Shown: in pieces, positions 11,300-24,560 of the stretch
Layout: the number at the start of each line of letters is the position of its first letter
Numbering within the stretch: the first letter of the stretch is position 1
Assembly: GCA_020137815.1 (NCBI GenBank)
Contig: CM035361.1
Span: forward strand, 3,700,167 to 3,764,166
From: Hormiphora californensis
Lineage: Eukaryota; Ctenophora; Tentaculata; Cydippida; Pleurobrachiidae
Length of the DNA stretch: 64,000 nt
Direction: 5' to 3'
Translations under genes and position numbers: made by a program
Notes under the pieces: generated by a model
Told to the model about the DNA's origin: nothing
What the model saw: the letters and a program-made list of their open reading frames with translations, nothing else
The model's database searches: none

Positions 11300-11780
11300 C
11301 GGGGGCCGTGTTCCCTTTTTTTACAGTGGCGCGGTGCCGTGTTACTTTACTTTACAAGTGGCGTGGTGCTGTGTTACTTTACTTTACAAGTGGCGCGGTG
11401 CCGTGTTACTTTACTTTACAAGTGGCGCGGTGCCGTGTTACTTTACTTTACAAGTGGCGCGGTGCCGTGTTACTTTACTTTTAAATGGCGCGGTCCGGTT
11501 TTACTTTTTTTAAAAAGGGCGCGTGCGGTTCTTTCTTTACAAGTGGCGCGGTCCGTGTTAATTTTCTTTTCAAGTTGCCGGTGCCGTGTTTCTTTACTTT
11601 ACAATGGCCGGTCCGTGTTATTTACTTTACAGGGCGCGGTGCCCTGTTACTTTTTCTTTTCAAGTGGCGCGGTCCGTGTTTTCTTTTTCTTTACAAGTGG
11701 CGGGGGTGCCGTGTTATTTTACTTTTTTGGGGCGGGGGCCCGGGTTTCTTTACTTTTACAAGCATGGCGCGGTGCCTATT
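11300..11780. repeat. 32-bp minisatellite (GTGTTACTTTACTTTACAAG + TGGCGCGGTGCC)
   Basis: Four or five clean tandem units at about 11330-11480, then increasingly corrupted ones to 11780. A second, more degraded array lies at 20290-21010. Each unit contains the TTTAC pentamer also seen as a pure array at the right edge of the window. Confidence 0.8.
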
Positions 11781-12284
11781 TTTCCCAAATTTCATTTTAG
11801 AAATTTTTTTAACCTTTATCCCTTCTCCCTCCCCCCTCTCCCCCCCACTTCTCCAATTCCTTTTATTTTTAATTATTTTATTTTTTTCGTGTGTTTTTAG
11901 TTATTTTAAATTGGGAAATCCCCCTTTTACTCCCGTTAACAAGGAATGGAACTGGGGGGGTTTGGGTTACCTCATATCTACGGCAAATAATATCTTTGAA
12001 CGAATTCTCGAAAGAACAGTTGGGCTTAACATTATCACGTTATTTTTTAATATTAGCAGGTTTTTCAGTCTTTAAAAACTAAAATATACTTAGCACTTTC
12101 CCTTTTTTGAGTGTATGTGTGGTTTTAATAACGCCTCCTTCTCTTCACACTGCTTGTGTGGAACAATTGTTCTAGCAGTTTTCAAACAATTTAAAATTTT
12201 ATTTTTTAAATAGCTTAGTTCAAAAAAACTTAAAACTGTTCTTTTTTTTTATCACACCTCGTTCAAAAAAATCATTTTAAACCC

Positions 12285-13075
12285 TTCAGACGGGACACTG
12301 TAAAGGGGGGTTTAGTAAGATACCCGGCCCCTGGGGGCCCCACCCTCTCCAATAAAGCGGACTACATTTGGTAGTGATGAGGGGATCATTTGTATTTACA
12401 AAAGGGAAACATCAACACACTTAAATGGGGGTGTCAAGGGTCTCCTCCCAAGGGGGTTCAGATAGCATTTGCCAGGGGCTCCCCAACTCCCAGGGAACCC
12501 CCCCGGTAGAGTGGATAAATCTGGGGCAACCCCAAAAACGGACCCGCCATCAAAAACACTGAAACTGTGGAGATACGAACTACCTGTTCACAATTTTCAT
12601 ATACAACGTTTTTCCAAGGGGGGTGGGTGACGTTGTACAGACCCGTTTCCAGTGCAGGTGACACACCCCTACTTCCGAGCAGTAGGCCCGGGGCCACTTC
12701 AAAATGTAGTGAAACCTTTAATAACTTTTTTATTTAGTACGCCCACATTTCTCACTGGGGTATATCCTATAGTATTTGATCTTTGTAGGGATTGTGATCT
12801 GGAGATCCCCTCTCGTAAAAAACCGGCACTTGCCTAAAGGTTCAGGCACACTGTTCCCGGCCCCGCCCGAATTGCAATGACCCAACCAATTAATATTTTC
12901 ATTCACCCAGGGTCCTGCCTTTGCTTTTTGAGGATCAACAAAAGGGAACTGGCCTGCCCCCCAAAAGGGGACAACTGCCCTATTAATGTGTTCCGCTCAC
13001 GTCATGACGGGAAACGCCTCCTGACATGTCAGGAGACGAAACAGGGTCAAGTGATGTCCGCAGGTGAAAAAAATT
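12285..13075 (+). pseudogene. Degraded copy of FAMeT exon A and CCP exon A, without the retro-insertion
   Basis: Matches 29790-30224 (ACATTTGGTAGTGATGAG near 12364) and 30481-31748 (CTCACGTCATGACGGGAAA near 12997). Frames are broken by homopolymer errors. Across the retro-insertion site it reads GACGAAACAGGGTCAAGTGA then TGTCCGCAG, so it represents the uninterrupted CCP exon. Probably an allele rather than a true pseudogene. Confidence 0.7.
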
Positions 13076-13327
13076 GGGTAAGTGTAATTTATAACGCAGC
13101 CACTATGAGGTAGCAATGTGAGATCACCCCGGCTTCTGGCGCGGCCCCCCCACCTGAAAATAAAAATGGGGTGGGCCCCGCAACCCCTCTGAAAATAAAA
13201 TGGGGTCGGCGCCGCCAAAAGGGCCCCGGGGCCTTGTCAGTGTTGTCAGTGGATAATGTATTATTGTTATTTTACTTTTGGGGGTTTACAAATTTTATTG
13301 TATTTCAGACGGACGCTGTAGAGTGGG

Positions 13328-14402
13328 GCGGGGTTGAGTAAACTTCGCTCCTAAAAAAGGCTGCAAAAAGCTGCATAAAAGGCTGCAAAAAAGGCTGCAA
13401 AAAAAGGCGAAAAAAAGGCTGCAGAAAAGGGCTGCAAAAAAAGGCTGCAAAAAAAGGCTGCAAAAAAAGGCCAAGGGATCCTATCCGCCAGCTAAGGGGG
13501 GGTTTAGCCAATCGCCCTCCCCAAAATGTTTTCGTTCACGTATGGGCTGTATGAACCGTCACCCTCCCCAAATTATAGTGATTCGTGTCACGTACCAAAC
13601 CTAGACCAAGGAAATAGAGAAGCCCCGAGTAGAGAGCGAGTACAGTGAAATGATGGAAAAATCGAATCACGGTATGGGTTCACTACCATGGGGTTTCCCC
13701 TAAAGAAAAACGTTCCCCTTGACATGAGACCCTCGTCCCGATACGTGTTCTCAAAACCCTATATATTCTCCTTTGTCTTCCTATCGATCCCGATTCGTAA
13801 GGTAGTCAGTAACTACTGAAGTTTGGGGCTAATGAGGGGGGTAATCTATCGATTGAGCGTGTGCCCCAAACTAGGTGAACCCCCCAACACTTGGTTCACC
13901 TATCATTATTATTGTGATTCCGCCTACTGAATTGTGACAAGACATTGGCGAATAACGGGAGAAACATATCACGTATTGGCACCGATTGGTCAAATTATAG
14001 GGACCGCCTTTCATTTTTTAATTTGAGGGATCAGAAACGTGATACTCTTATTTTTCGTCATATTCGGATCCTCACTCTCACCCTCTAACTCTCTATCTCC
14101 GTCTATCTCCGCCCATGGGTTTAGTTGGATACCAGCACAAACACTATAATTTGGGGGGGGTGATTCGGGCCAAATCGCCGAACTGATACGAAACACTATT
14201 AGGGGGGGACGTTTGGTCTATCCCCGCTTTTGTCTGGGTGGTACGTGTCCCTTGCCCTTTTTTGCGCCTTTTATTGCAGCCCTTTTTTTGCAGCCTTTTA
14301 TTTCACCTTTTTTTTGCGCCTTTTTTTTAGCCTTTTTTTTCCCGCCTTTTAATTGCGCCTTTTTTTGGGGAGCCTTTATTAGGAGCGAATTTTTACTCAC
14401 CT
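13328..14402. mobile_element. Inverted-repeat element inserted in the degraded FAMeT exon B copy
   Basis: Left end TGAGTAAACTTCGCTCC plus a GGCTGCAAAAA repeat; right end the inverse (TTTTTTTGCAGCC and GGAGCGAATTTTTACTCA). The left flank matches the start of FAMeT exon B (GACGCTGTAGAG) and the right flank resumes at GAAGATACC. It is not present in the good copies. Base quality prevents exact ends. Confidence 0.5.
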
Positions 14403-14479
14403 GCCCAAATGGGGTGATGGAAGATACCCGGACTGGGGGAAAAAAAAAGGCAACCCAAAAAAACCTCTTTCCCAAAAGG

Positions 14480-14540
14480 GAAACCAGAAAATTGGGGGAA
14501 AGTTGGAGATACGAGGGTTCCTTTGAGAAAATCTGCCCCC
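14480..14540 (+). pseudogene. Degraded copy of thioredoxin terminal exon
   Basis: TGGAGATACGAGGGTTCC and GAGAAAATCTGCC match 6375-6410 with indels. Downstream sequence follows 6433-8262 but lacks the 636-bp Mutator-like MITE. Confidence 0.7.
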
Positions 14541-17500
14541 AAAGGAAAATTAAATTAAAATTTTTAAAAAAAAAAGGGGGATGGGGAATTGGGATGAATA
14601 AATTAAAAAAAATTTTGGGGGGGAAAAAAAATAAAAGGAGATTTACTTTACCCCGTTTCATTTAAATTTTGTTTTAAAAAAACCCAATTTTTTACCCAAT
14701 TTCCCATAGGCTAGGCAGGGATATTTTTTGGGGTATTTATTTGGGGACAAAAGGGTTTGTTTAAAAAAAGAAAAAAAATATGTTTTTAAGGAAATGAGAT
14801 CGGGGGTCCCGATTAAATGTGTCGGAGGGGCTCGGGGGAAAGGGTTTTTCCCCGAAAATTATCCTCCCGTTTTTTGGGGTTTTCCCGGGAAAAAACGAGG
14901 CCCGGTTTGGGGAAATATGTTTAAATTTTAGACAAGGGGGAACCCCCCGGAATCAATTATCAACAAGCTATTCTCGCTGTTTTAAGGTGCCTTTTTTTAG
15001 TCTCAAAAAAGTTTTTTAAATAGCCAATTTTCATTTTTATTAAAGGGAAATTAAACAGAAACTTTTTTTACCTTGGGCAGAGCATTGACGTTTTTTTTCC
15101 ACTTGAGAGAGGGCTTTTGGACAAAAAAAGGCAGAAGCCCTTTTTAGTTGTCTTAAAATTTTTTGGAAAATTTCAAACCCGTTTTAACGCCCTGATGACG
15201 TCACGTATGGAGAAAGTCATATTCCCTATTTTGGGGGTTGGGAAAATTTTAGGTGAGACAGGGGACCCCTTGTACCTACTTACCTTTCTGCCCCTGGGTG
15301 TCAGTTTTAGAAATTTTTTTTAAAACAAAGGAAAAAGGGGGCAAATTTAAGCCAAAAAACAAAAGACACATGCACTTTGGGGGAAAAAGGGGAAATTTGA
15401 GGAAACCCCATTTAAACCACCCCAAAAAGGGGGGAGGGGATTTGGTTTTTTTTTATCTTTATAATTTTGGGGATGAAGGTTTATGGCCCTTTTGTTTGTT
15501 TGGTTTTTAAGCGAAAGGGGGCTCCTTAAAAAAAAATTTTTGTACCCAAAGCTTTTTTAAAACGTTTTAACACTTTGGAACTTCCAGTGGAAGTTTTTTA
15601 AATTTTCGAAGACCCCTTTTTAAAATGCCCGTCTTTATGGTTTAAAGATTCCAAATTGCCCTGGGGGAACCGGGTTTTTGAGTTCAAAGGGGGGGCCCAA
15701 AAAGAAACCCTCGGGGAAGCGGGTGGGTTAAACCAAAAAAAACCTATTTTGAGGGGCACCCAAGGGGGGGCGCTAGTTTTTGGTTTTTTAAAAAATTGTG
15801 AAAAAACAGGGGCTTGGTGGAAAACATTCGTTTCCCCAAATTTAAAAACGAACAGGGGTGTGCCCTGGATATTTATCCCGCTGAGACTGATGTTTCAAAA
15901 GGTTTTTGGTTTTCCCCGGGAATTGCCTTTAATTTTTCCCTTAAAATTTTATTGAAAATAGTCGTTTGGGTCACCTTTAAAACAGAGGCTTCTTGGGGGT
16001 AAAAATAGCCGGGGGCCCTAGCCTCTTAAAATTTTTTTCCCGGGGGAAAAAATTTTTTTTTTTTCTCTCTTTTTTAAAAAAGGGAGAAAGGGGGGGAACA
16101 AAGGAGGAAAATTTTGGGAAAAAAATTTTTAACCAAAGGAAAAAAACCCTTTTCTGTAGATTATTGGATTTTCATTTTTTTTCTCTTGGGTTGGGGCGGG
16201 TTTTCCTTCTTTCTTTTTTAGTTCCCGGTTTTTAAAAATTTTTACTCTCTATCTCTCCTTTTCTTTTTTTTTTTTTTTTTTTTGGGGTACTAAGCTGAGG
16301 TTGGTTTTCCAAAAAAGGAAATCAGGTGAATTGAAAACCGACACCGAGACACATGCTCCCGGCCCTGGTAAACATAACCCCCCGGGCCGCACACCTTTCC
16401 CGCACTTGGTAGTTTAGGGGTTCCAATAAAAGGAAAAAAAAACGGGGGTTTTTGGGTTGCCCCAAAAAAAAAAATGGGGGAAAAAGGGGGGGCCCCCACC
16501 TGGGGGGGGTTGTTCCAAAGGTGGGGGGGAAGTAAAAATTGGGGGCCTTGGGGGAAAACCCCCAGGTTGGGGGGTGGGGGCCGGTGGGGGGCCCCCCCCT
16601 GGGGGCCCTGGCCCGCTTGGGGGGGAAATTTGCCCCCCTCCCCGTTCGGTCTTTCCCCGGAAATTGAGTTAAAAAAGGGGAGGGGGCAAAAAAAACCCCG
16701 GGTTGGGGCCTTTAAAAAGGGAAGGGGAAAGGGGAAAGGGGGAGGTAGGGGATGGGGTTTTTGGGGTTTAAGGATTAAAAACCCAATTTTACACAATTTC
16801 CCTTAAAAAAGATAACATTCTCGGCTGGCTCCTAAAAACCAAAGGGAAAAAAAAACAAAAGCGTAAAAAAGGGAAAAAGGGAAAAGAGGAAAAAGGGAGG
16901 AGGGGTAAATGTAAAAATTTAAGGGGGACGGGAAAAAGAAACCCAGGGTGAGGAAACCCAGGGGAAGGGAAAGGGGGGAAACTTTCGATCCAGAAGCAGG
17001 AAAGGGAATTAAAGGGTAAAGGTTTTCAAGGGAAATTAGGAGAAAAAACTGCCAAAAATGATAGGGGGACTCCCGGGAACAAAGAAAAGGGAAAAGGGGT
17101 ACTGGGAGAATGAAAAGGGGGTGGGGGCTGGAAAAAAAATGAAAAAGGCAAAGGGGAAAAGGGCCCGGGGGAACCCGGGAATTTTGAAAAATAGGGTGAA
17201 ATGGTACAAAAGATAGGGGAAAGGGGTAACTGCAGGAAATGAAAATAGGGGGAAGGTAAATGATGGGGAGGGAACTGGGGGGGAAAGAAAATAGGTGGGA
17301 CTGGTAAAAATGGGGGGGTTAAGCGGGGGTTAAAAGGAAAATTTAACAAGGGTTTCGACTTGGGGGTTAGGGTGGCCGAAGCGGAAATGGCGGTTTCAAT
17401 GATAGGGGGGAAGGGAAAAACCCTTTGGGGGGCCCAGGGAAAAGAATGAACTAGGTGTGACTGGTACAATTTATAGGCAGGGGTAACTGCCCCAATGAAT

Positions 17501-20500
17501 AGGTTTTTGGGCGGGTACAAAAGATAGGCCCGGGGGTAAATGCCCAAAAAGAATTTGGTTTGGGGGGGTTTTAATGGGGGTGCGGAAATGGGCGTTAGGA
17601 CCAAACACGAAAATTACATGCGAGCAGGGTAGCCCTGTCAAGGAAAAATTAAATGTTGAAAAAAAAATTTGGAATTGGAAAAAAATAAATCACCATTTAA
17701 AAGGAAAAAAGGAAAAGGTAGTTAGGGGCCCAAAAAACTTTAAAAAAAAGACATATGAGCAGGGTTAAAACCCGGGAGGGGGAAAGAAGAATTTGGGGAA
17801 AGGGAAAAGGGGGGGAAGACAAAAGGCTTTAAAGAAGGGTAATACAGTGGGAACCCCGGGGGAAAAAGGTTACAACGGCAATCTCCCGTAATTGATACGC
17901 CCGGGTGGCCCCGTAAAAAGAAATTTTCACGATTGGGGGCCGATTTTCACATAATCAGCCTAAACCAAAAGGGGGAGAAGCAAGGGGTTTATTTTCACAC
18001 TGGGAAGGGGGGAAAGGGAAATTTTCCCTTTGGATTAAATTACACCTGAAAAAAAGGAATAGAAAGGGGGAAAAGAAAAGAGTTGGGGGAAAGGTTTTTG
18101 GTGAAAAAAAAAGGGAAAAAGGGGGGGAGGGAAGGGGAAAAAAGGGGGAAAAAACTGGAGAACGAAGGAGGGGAGGGGGTAAAAAGTGGGGGAGGGGGGG
18201 ACCGGGGGGAAAAATGGGAATAAAGGGAAACTCGATGCGGGGATCACTGATGGCCCCGGGGGAAAAAGAACACCAGGGGGGGGGAAAGGGAAATAGTAAA
18301 GAGGGAATGCAGGGCCCGGGGGCCCTTTCAGGGGCAACTGATTTAATCAGTATTCGGTCTGGTAGGGGAACCCCTTTTTTCCTTGGGGGAGTTTTTAAAA
18401 AAGGGCAGTATGGGTTGGGGCCTTTTAAGGCTATAACCAGAGTCAGTCAAAAAAGGGGGGGCTACTTGTACGGGCCCGGGACCTGAAAAGAGAAAATTCT
18501 ACCCGGGACTTACTTTTCTCTCCTAATCCCGCTACTTTCTTAAAAAAACTAACAGAAAAATGAGGGAATTTCCCCCTAAATCGGAGGTTTTAGGCGTACG
18601 CGGCGGGGAATGTACAGAGAAAAGGGGAAAGGGGGGTTTGATGGGAAAACCCATGTTTTTGGGAAAAAAGAAGCTGAGAAAAAAGGGTTTTTTTACAGGG
18701 GGCTTGTTTGGGAAGACGGGCCCGCCCGAAAAAGCACGGAAACCGGGTCACAAGGGGCCCCAGACACACCAATTTAAAATAAAATACAACACATCCCCCT
18801 TTCAACCAAATTATATAAAAATATAACATGTACATACCCTATATATTTTTTACCCGAAATACACAGACAAACACCCCAATTTTCGAAGGACAAACGTGTG
18901 GTTTAATCCGGGGGACTCCGATTTCGTCCCCTCCCACCGGGTCCCCCCCGACCAAACCCCTCCCCCCCACCACAAGCACCCAAAGGGATAAGGGAAAAAA
19001 CTCAAATCTTGGGTGAGAAAAAGGGAAAAATATAAAACCAAAGGGAAATTGCCCAAAAGAAAAACCTGGTGGGGGTGGGGGTTTTTTTTTTAAGGGTTAA
19101 AAATTCTAAAAGGCCCCAAAAAAAGGGGAGGGGTGATATAACACAGGAACTGGAACCCCCCAAACAGGGCGGACCAACCCCAAACCCCAAAAAGGGCCCC
19201 AAAAAGAGAACTAAGGAAAGGGAAAAAGGCCTTTTTCAGGAAAAACTTTGGCCCCCTTTCCAGGCCCCAGTAAAAAAATTAAAGAACAAAACAACAAAGA
19301 GGAGGGGGCAGGGGAAACTGGAGCCAACCCAGGGAGGGAGACAGAGGCCCAAGGGGGCCGAAAAAAGAGGACGCCTTGCCCCAAATACTGGCCAAACCCC
19401 TTTCCTTGGGAAACCAAAACCGGGGTAAAAACCCCTAAAAAATGTAAACCCAAAGAATAAAAGAATGAACCGAAAAATTTAAAATTGTTGGAAAAAAATG
19501 TTTTGGGAGGGGATTAAGGGGGGGGTGCCGTTTTTTGTTGCTGGTCCCCTGGGGGGGAGGGGATAAAGGGGTGGTGGGGGGGTTTTTGGGTTCCCCGGTT
19601 TTGTTAGTCGTTTAAATTCCGAGACCTTTAAATTTCGGGCCCCCGATAAAAAAAAAAAAAAATTAAAAAAAAAAGCCCGGGGGGGGGGAAAAAAAACAAC
19701 CTTGGGGGGTGGGGAAAAACCCTCCTTTTTTTTCCCCCTTCCTTTTCTTTTCCCTTCCCTCCTCTCCTCTCCCCTCTCTTTTTTTCCCCTTTCAAGCTCT
19801 TTTTCCTTTTTTTCTCTTTTTTCTTTCCCATCAGATTATCTTTCCTCAAGGCCCTTGTTTTTTTAATTCTTCTTTTCCCCGTGCCACCAGTCCCGGTGAA
19901 GGTTTGAGGAGGGGGGGGGGGTTTGAGGGCGTTAACCCATTATCAATACCCATTATAAGTAAAATTCCCCAAAAAACTAAAAAAAAAAAAAAAATATTTT
20001 TTCTTGGGTTAATTGGGGCCAAAAACCCAGGTTAACTTTCCCCCTTCTTTTTTCCTCGGATCCGCCCCCAAAATCCCCGGTAGGTTTAAAAGGGGGGAGT
20101 GGGTGTTCGAGGGGCCCTAAATTTAAACCAAAACCCAAACCAAAAACAGTAAAGTCTCCTTAAAAAATCTCTCGGATCCCTCCCGATCTCTATTTTCCTG
20201 GTTTCTCGGGTCTTTTCTAAAACAAGGCTGTTAAAAGTGATTTGATAAGTGAAAAACGGGCATGTTTTTACGGGGTTTTGGGGTGCCAAAGTGGGGGTTT
20301 TTGTTACTTTACTTTACAAGTGGCGCGGTTTTCCGGTTTTACTTTCCCTTTTAAAATGGCGCGGTGCCGTGTTACCCCTTTTTTTTACAAGTGGCGTGGT
20401 TTCGTGTTTACTTTACTTTTCAAGGGGGGCGGTTTCCCGTGTTAACCTTTTCTTTACAGTGGGGCTTTTGCCGTGTTACTTTACTTTTTTAAAATGGGCG

Positions 20501-22029
20501 GTTTCCCCCATTACTTTACTTTTTCAAGTGGCGCGGGGCCGTGTACTTTAATTTAAAAAGGGGGCGCGGTTTGGGTGGGGTTTCTTTTTACTTTACAAGT
20601 GGGCCGCAGGGCCTGTTATTATTTCTTTAACAAGGGCGGGGCGAAGGGGGGATTCCCCCCATTTTAAAAGGGTAAAGGGGGGCCCCGGGGAAAGGGGCCC
20701 CGGGGGGGTGGGGGTTAAAATTTAACTTTACAAGGGGGGTTTAAACCTTAAGGGGGGGAGAAAGGGGGGGACCCCAAACCCAAAAAGCCCGGGGAACCTG
20801 GAGGGGTTTCCCTGTTCTTTTTTTTCTTTTTCCAAACCCCCTTTTTTCCCGGGGCCGGGGGTTATTTAATTACAAAGGGGGCAACGGGGCCTTTTTTACT
20901 TTTTTTAAAAGTGGGCGGGGGGTGCCGTGTTTCTTTAATTTTCAAAGTGGGGGTGCCCTGTTACTTTACTTTTCAAGTGGCGCGGTTGCCGTGTTTTAAA
21001 TTTTCTTTACAAAATGGGCGGTGGGCCCAGTTAGCCCAAACTGTTTTATTTTGAGAAATTTGGGAAAAGGGGGCCCCTCCCCCCCACTAACCCCCCCACA
21101 ATTGAAAAATTCCTTTATTTTTTAATTATTTTATTTTTTGGGTTTTTTTTTAAATGGGTAAATCCCCCTTTTAAAAAAAGGGAATAATGGGGGAAAGGGT
21201 TTTCCTCAAGGGAAAGAAAAAAGGAAGGAAAAAGAAGGAAGGGGAAATCCGGGGGGTTTTTTGGGAAGGGACCTTAACAGACGGGGAAAATAATACTTTG
21301 GGGAAAAAGGGGAAAAGAAGGGGAAGGAGGGGGGAAAAAGGGGGAAAAAAATGAAAAGGATAATCAATGCCTTGAAGGGGGAAATATTAGGGAAAAGGTT
21401 TAGATTAAAGTACCCCTTTTTCCCCAAAGCCTTTTTGGGGAACAATTTTTGCTCCGATTTTTTGAAACCCAATTTTAAAAAAGACGGAAACAAAATAGCG
21501 GGAAAAAAGGGGAAAAACCCCCCAATTCCCCCAAAACAACAAGCCCCAGGATGCAAAAATTCCCCCCGCCCTGGGAATGAGGGCCGCGGGTAAAAAATTT
21601 TCCCATTTTTCCCCCCCAAACCAACCCCCCCTTTTCCCGGAAATAAAAAATTGCACCCCGGCCGGTGGGGAGGCATAAAGAAGATGAAAAGGAGAAGAGG
21701 GCCCCAAAAGGGGAAGTGCACCTCGAAAAGGAAAACGAGAGGGGAAGGGAAAACCCCCCCGGGTAAGGGCAACCTGAGGGGAAAAACGGGCCCAAAAGGG
21801 GTTGGGAAAACCAAAAAGGGGGAAAAAAAAATTTGGGGAAAGGAAAGAGAAAAGGGGAAGAAGGGGAAGAAGGGGAAGGGGAGACGAAAGGGAAAGGGTT
21901 TGGGTTTTGGTGCGAATTCCCGGGAAGAAACGATGGGGAAAAAAACCCTTAATTAACCCCCCCCCCAAAAGTTCCGTGGAATTTAAAAAAGGGGTTGGGA
22001 AAGGGCCCAATTTTGCCAAATTTTCGGGC

Positions 22030-23650
22030 ATCGCACTATAGAACGCATTACCCACCCTACATAGACGATTATAAACGCATTATAAAAAGAAAGAGACGGC
22101 AAATTTTAGACACACGAAATTTGACGCCCCCAATTTTGTAAGGCACATAGGGCGCCCTATAAAAGAAGTTAAAAAAGAAAATAAACGATTTATAGAAGCG
22201 AAAAAGATTGCCCCTTAAGGCCCCATTAAAAACCCCCAAAAACAAATTTATAGAAGCACCCATAGACGCATTTTAGGGCTGCTATAGCAGCACCATAAAA
22301 AATTTCATAGAACCCCTTTTAGAAGCAGGGTTTAAAGCATTTTAGAAGCAAAAAACGCTTTTTATAGACCCCCGGTCTAAAAAAACGTGCCCTTTTTAAA
22401 AAAAGCCCCCTTTTTGAAGTAATCCCGGCTTTCAGGGCGAAAAATTTGAGGCGCAGTTGGGCCCAAATATTAAAAGGCATTTTTTTTGCATTAAAAGGAA
22501 GGCCAAAAAGGATGAACGATTATAGACGCATTTTAGACGCATGTGTTTCGAAATCGATAAAGACGCAAATAAAAGGAAAAAAAGAAAAGGGGGAGGGGGG
22601 AAAGAGAGGGCGACGGAGGGGCGGGGTCGGGGGAAGGGGAAGGGGGGGGAAAGGGAGGGGGACTGAGGGAGGGGGGAAATGGACAGGAAAAAAGAGGGGT
22701 AAAGGGCCTTTAGAAAAGAAGGGGGCAAGTAAGATGGCAAAAGGAGTAAGATGGAAAAATGTGAATAGGGAAGGAGTGGACATAAAAAAGAGTGAGACCC
22801 AAAAAGGGCAGAGAGGGAAAAAAAAATGGACAGGAAAACGGAAAGGACAAAAACACGCCTTACTATCGCCCCCCTTGTCTCATTTTTTTTCCTTTTTTCC
22901 ATATTCCCTCCTCTCCATTTTTAATTTCCCCTTTTTGTTCTCAACTTTGTCCAGGCTTTGGGGGGGAAAAGGGTTTTCCATCCCCGGCCCCTTTCCTTTT
23001 TTCGGGCCTCAAAAAAAAAAAATCCCCCAATCCCCTCCCTCCTAACCTTTCTCCCTCTTCCCCTTTTTTTAATTTCGTTATATTGGGGTTTTTTCGTTTC
23101 GGGGGAATTTGGGCTATAATGCGTCAAATGGTTTTATTTTAAGCTTCCTTTTTTATGCCGGGCAAAAAAGCGTTTATAGGGGGGGCCCCCAAATTTCCAT
23201 CAAATTTTTGGCAGGTGCCCTCCCGGGGTTTGTCTATAGTGCTTCTTTAAAAAAAAAAACCCCGTTTTTTTTTTAGACGCGGCGTCTATAAAAAGGGGAT
23301 TTGCCCTCTATAAGTTCTATCCCTGGTTATTTTTGGGGGTTTTGAGCGTTTATTGGTTTTTTACTTTTAGTCAGTTATAATGCGTTATAGGGCGGGGTTG
23401 GGTTAAGGGGAGGGTTTGGGGGGGGGGAAATAGGTTTCGGCCCTATAATAAGGGGAATATACTGCGTGGGGTCTTAAAAAAAAATTCGTTTATATTGCCC
23501 GTTTTTAAAGGGTTATATTTCGGGCTAATGGTTTCTTCCCAAATTGCGTCTAAAATTGCGTGCTTCCCATAAGCGTCTTAAAGGTTTATAATGCGGGTTT
23601 ATAATTTGGTTTTATGTACGTGGGTTTTGCGTCTTGTGGATGCCCGCAAA
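22030..23650. repeat. Foldback of TATAGACGCAT-type repeats in the low-quality block
   Basis: The left side has many TATAGACGCAT / TTTTAGACGCAT units (22060-22560) and the right side the inverse (GCGTCTATA, ATAATGCGTTATAG, 23080-23650). A GA/CT-rich centre separates them. Quality is too poor for ends or copy number. Confidence 0.5.
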
Positions 23651-24560
23651 TGCCCAAAAATTTCCGAGTTAATTTTTACGCAGTGGGTACAGAGGTTTAA
23701 TTAACGAAATTTAAAGGGAGGGAATACGCAATTTTTTTGGGAAAGTTTTTTAAAAAAAAACCGGGAAGGGGGAAACTAGAATTTTAATACGCCGTGTAAA
23801 AAAAATTTGGGTAAGGGGGGGAAAAAGAAGGGGCACAAGAATTTTGGGGGGAGAGTAGGGAGGAGAGAGAAAAAGAGAGAGGAGGAGGAGAAGGGGGAGA
23901 GAAAAGAGAGAGGGGAGAAAAGAGGGGGAGAGAGGGGAGAAGGGGGAAAAAGAAAAAGGATCAAAAAGAGAGGAGGAGAGAAGAGAGGAGAGAGGAAGAA
24001 GAGAGAGAAGAAAATGGAGGAAAAGAGAGAGAGAGAGAGAGAGAGATAGGAGAGAGGAGAAACGAGAGGAGAGAGAGAGCCGGGGGAGGAGAGAGAGAGA
24101 GAGAGGGGAGGGGAAAAAGAGAGGAGGAGCGGGGAAAAAGACCGGGGGAAGAAGAAAAGCGGGGGATGCGAGAGAGGAGCTCTCCAAAAAGGGACGGGGC
24201 TTTCCTCCTTCCGATTTGTCCCAGGCCTTAGGATTTTCTGCCAATGCTTTAAAGCTCCTCTCTTTTTCAAGCTTTCTTCCAATCTTTCCCCAAGGGGAAA
24301 TAATTTTTCTCCTTCGTCCCTTTTTCTCTCTCTCGCTCTCTTTTCCCCTCTCTCCTTTTCTCTCCCCCATCTTAAAACTCATCCTCCCCCTAAACCTTCT
24401 CATACCTTTCCTTTTTTTTAAATTTAAAACGCAGTGATAGACAAAGGGCAAAAATTATGGTTATACATTTTTTGGAAAATTTAAACAATTTTTTCTGCAC
24501 CTTTTAATTTAAAGGAGATAGAGATTTGAGATAGAATAGAGATAGAAAAAAGGGTTAGAG

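Larger units (their letters stand above)
10060..24560. other. Low-consensus-quality block, probable unpolished second haplotype
   Basis: Homopolymers are inflated throughout, and recognisable sequence is a noisy version of other window parts. 12250-13330 resembles 29740-30640 plus 31713-32390. 14480-15790 resembles 6360-8262. 15790-16030 resembles 10450-10665. 20240-21050 resembles 11220-11800. 24380-24560 resembles 28860-29000. Open frames here are meaningless Pro/Phe/Lys/Gly strings and are not annotated. Assembly error (raw long-read consensus of an alternative haplotype) is the simplest reading. Stretches not listed separately (16.3-19.9 kb, for example) hold nothing I can recognise. Confidence 0.8.

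Noticed and set aside
16290-22055. Several 100-220 codon frames
   Set aside because: All arise from inflated homopolymers in the low-quality block and are Pro/Phe/Gly/Lys strings.
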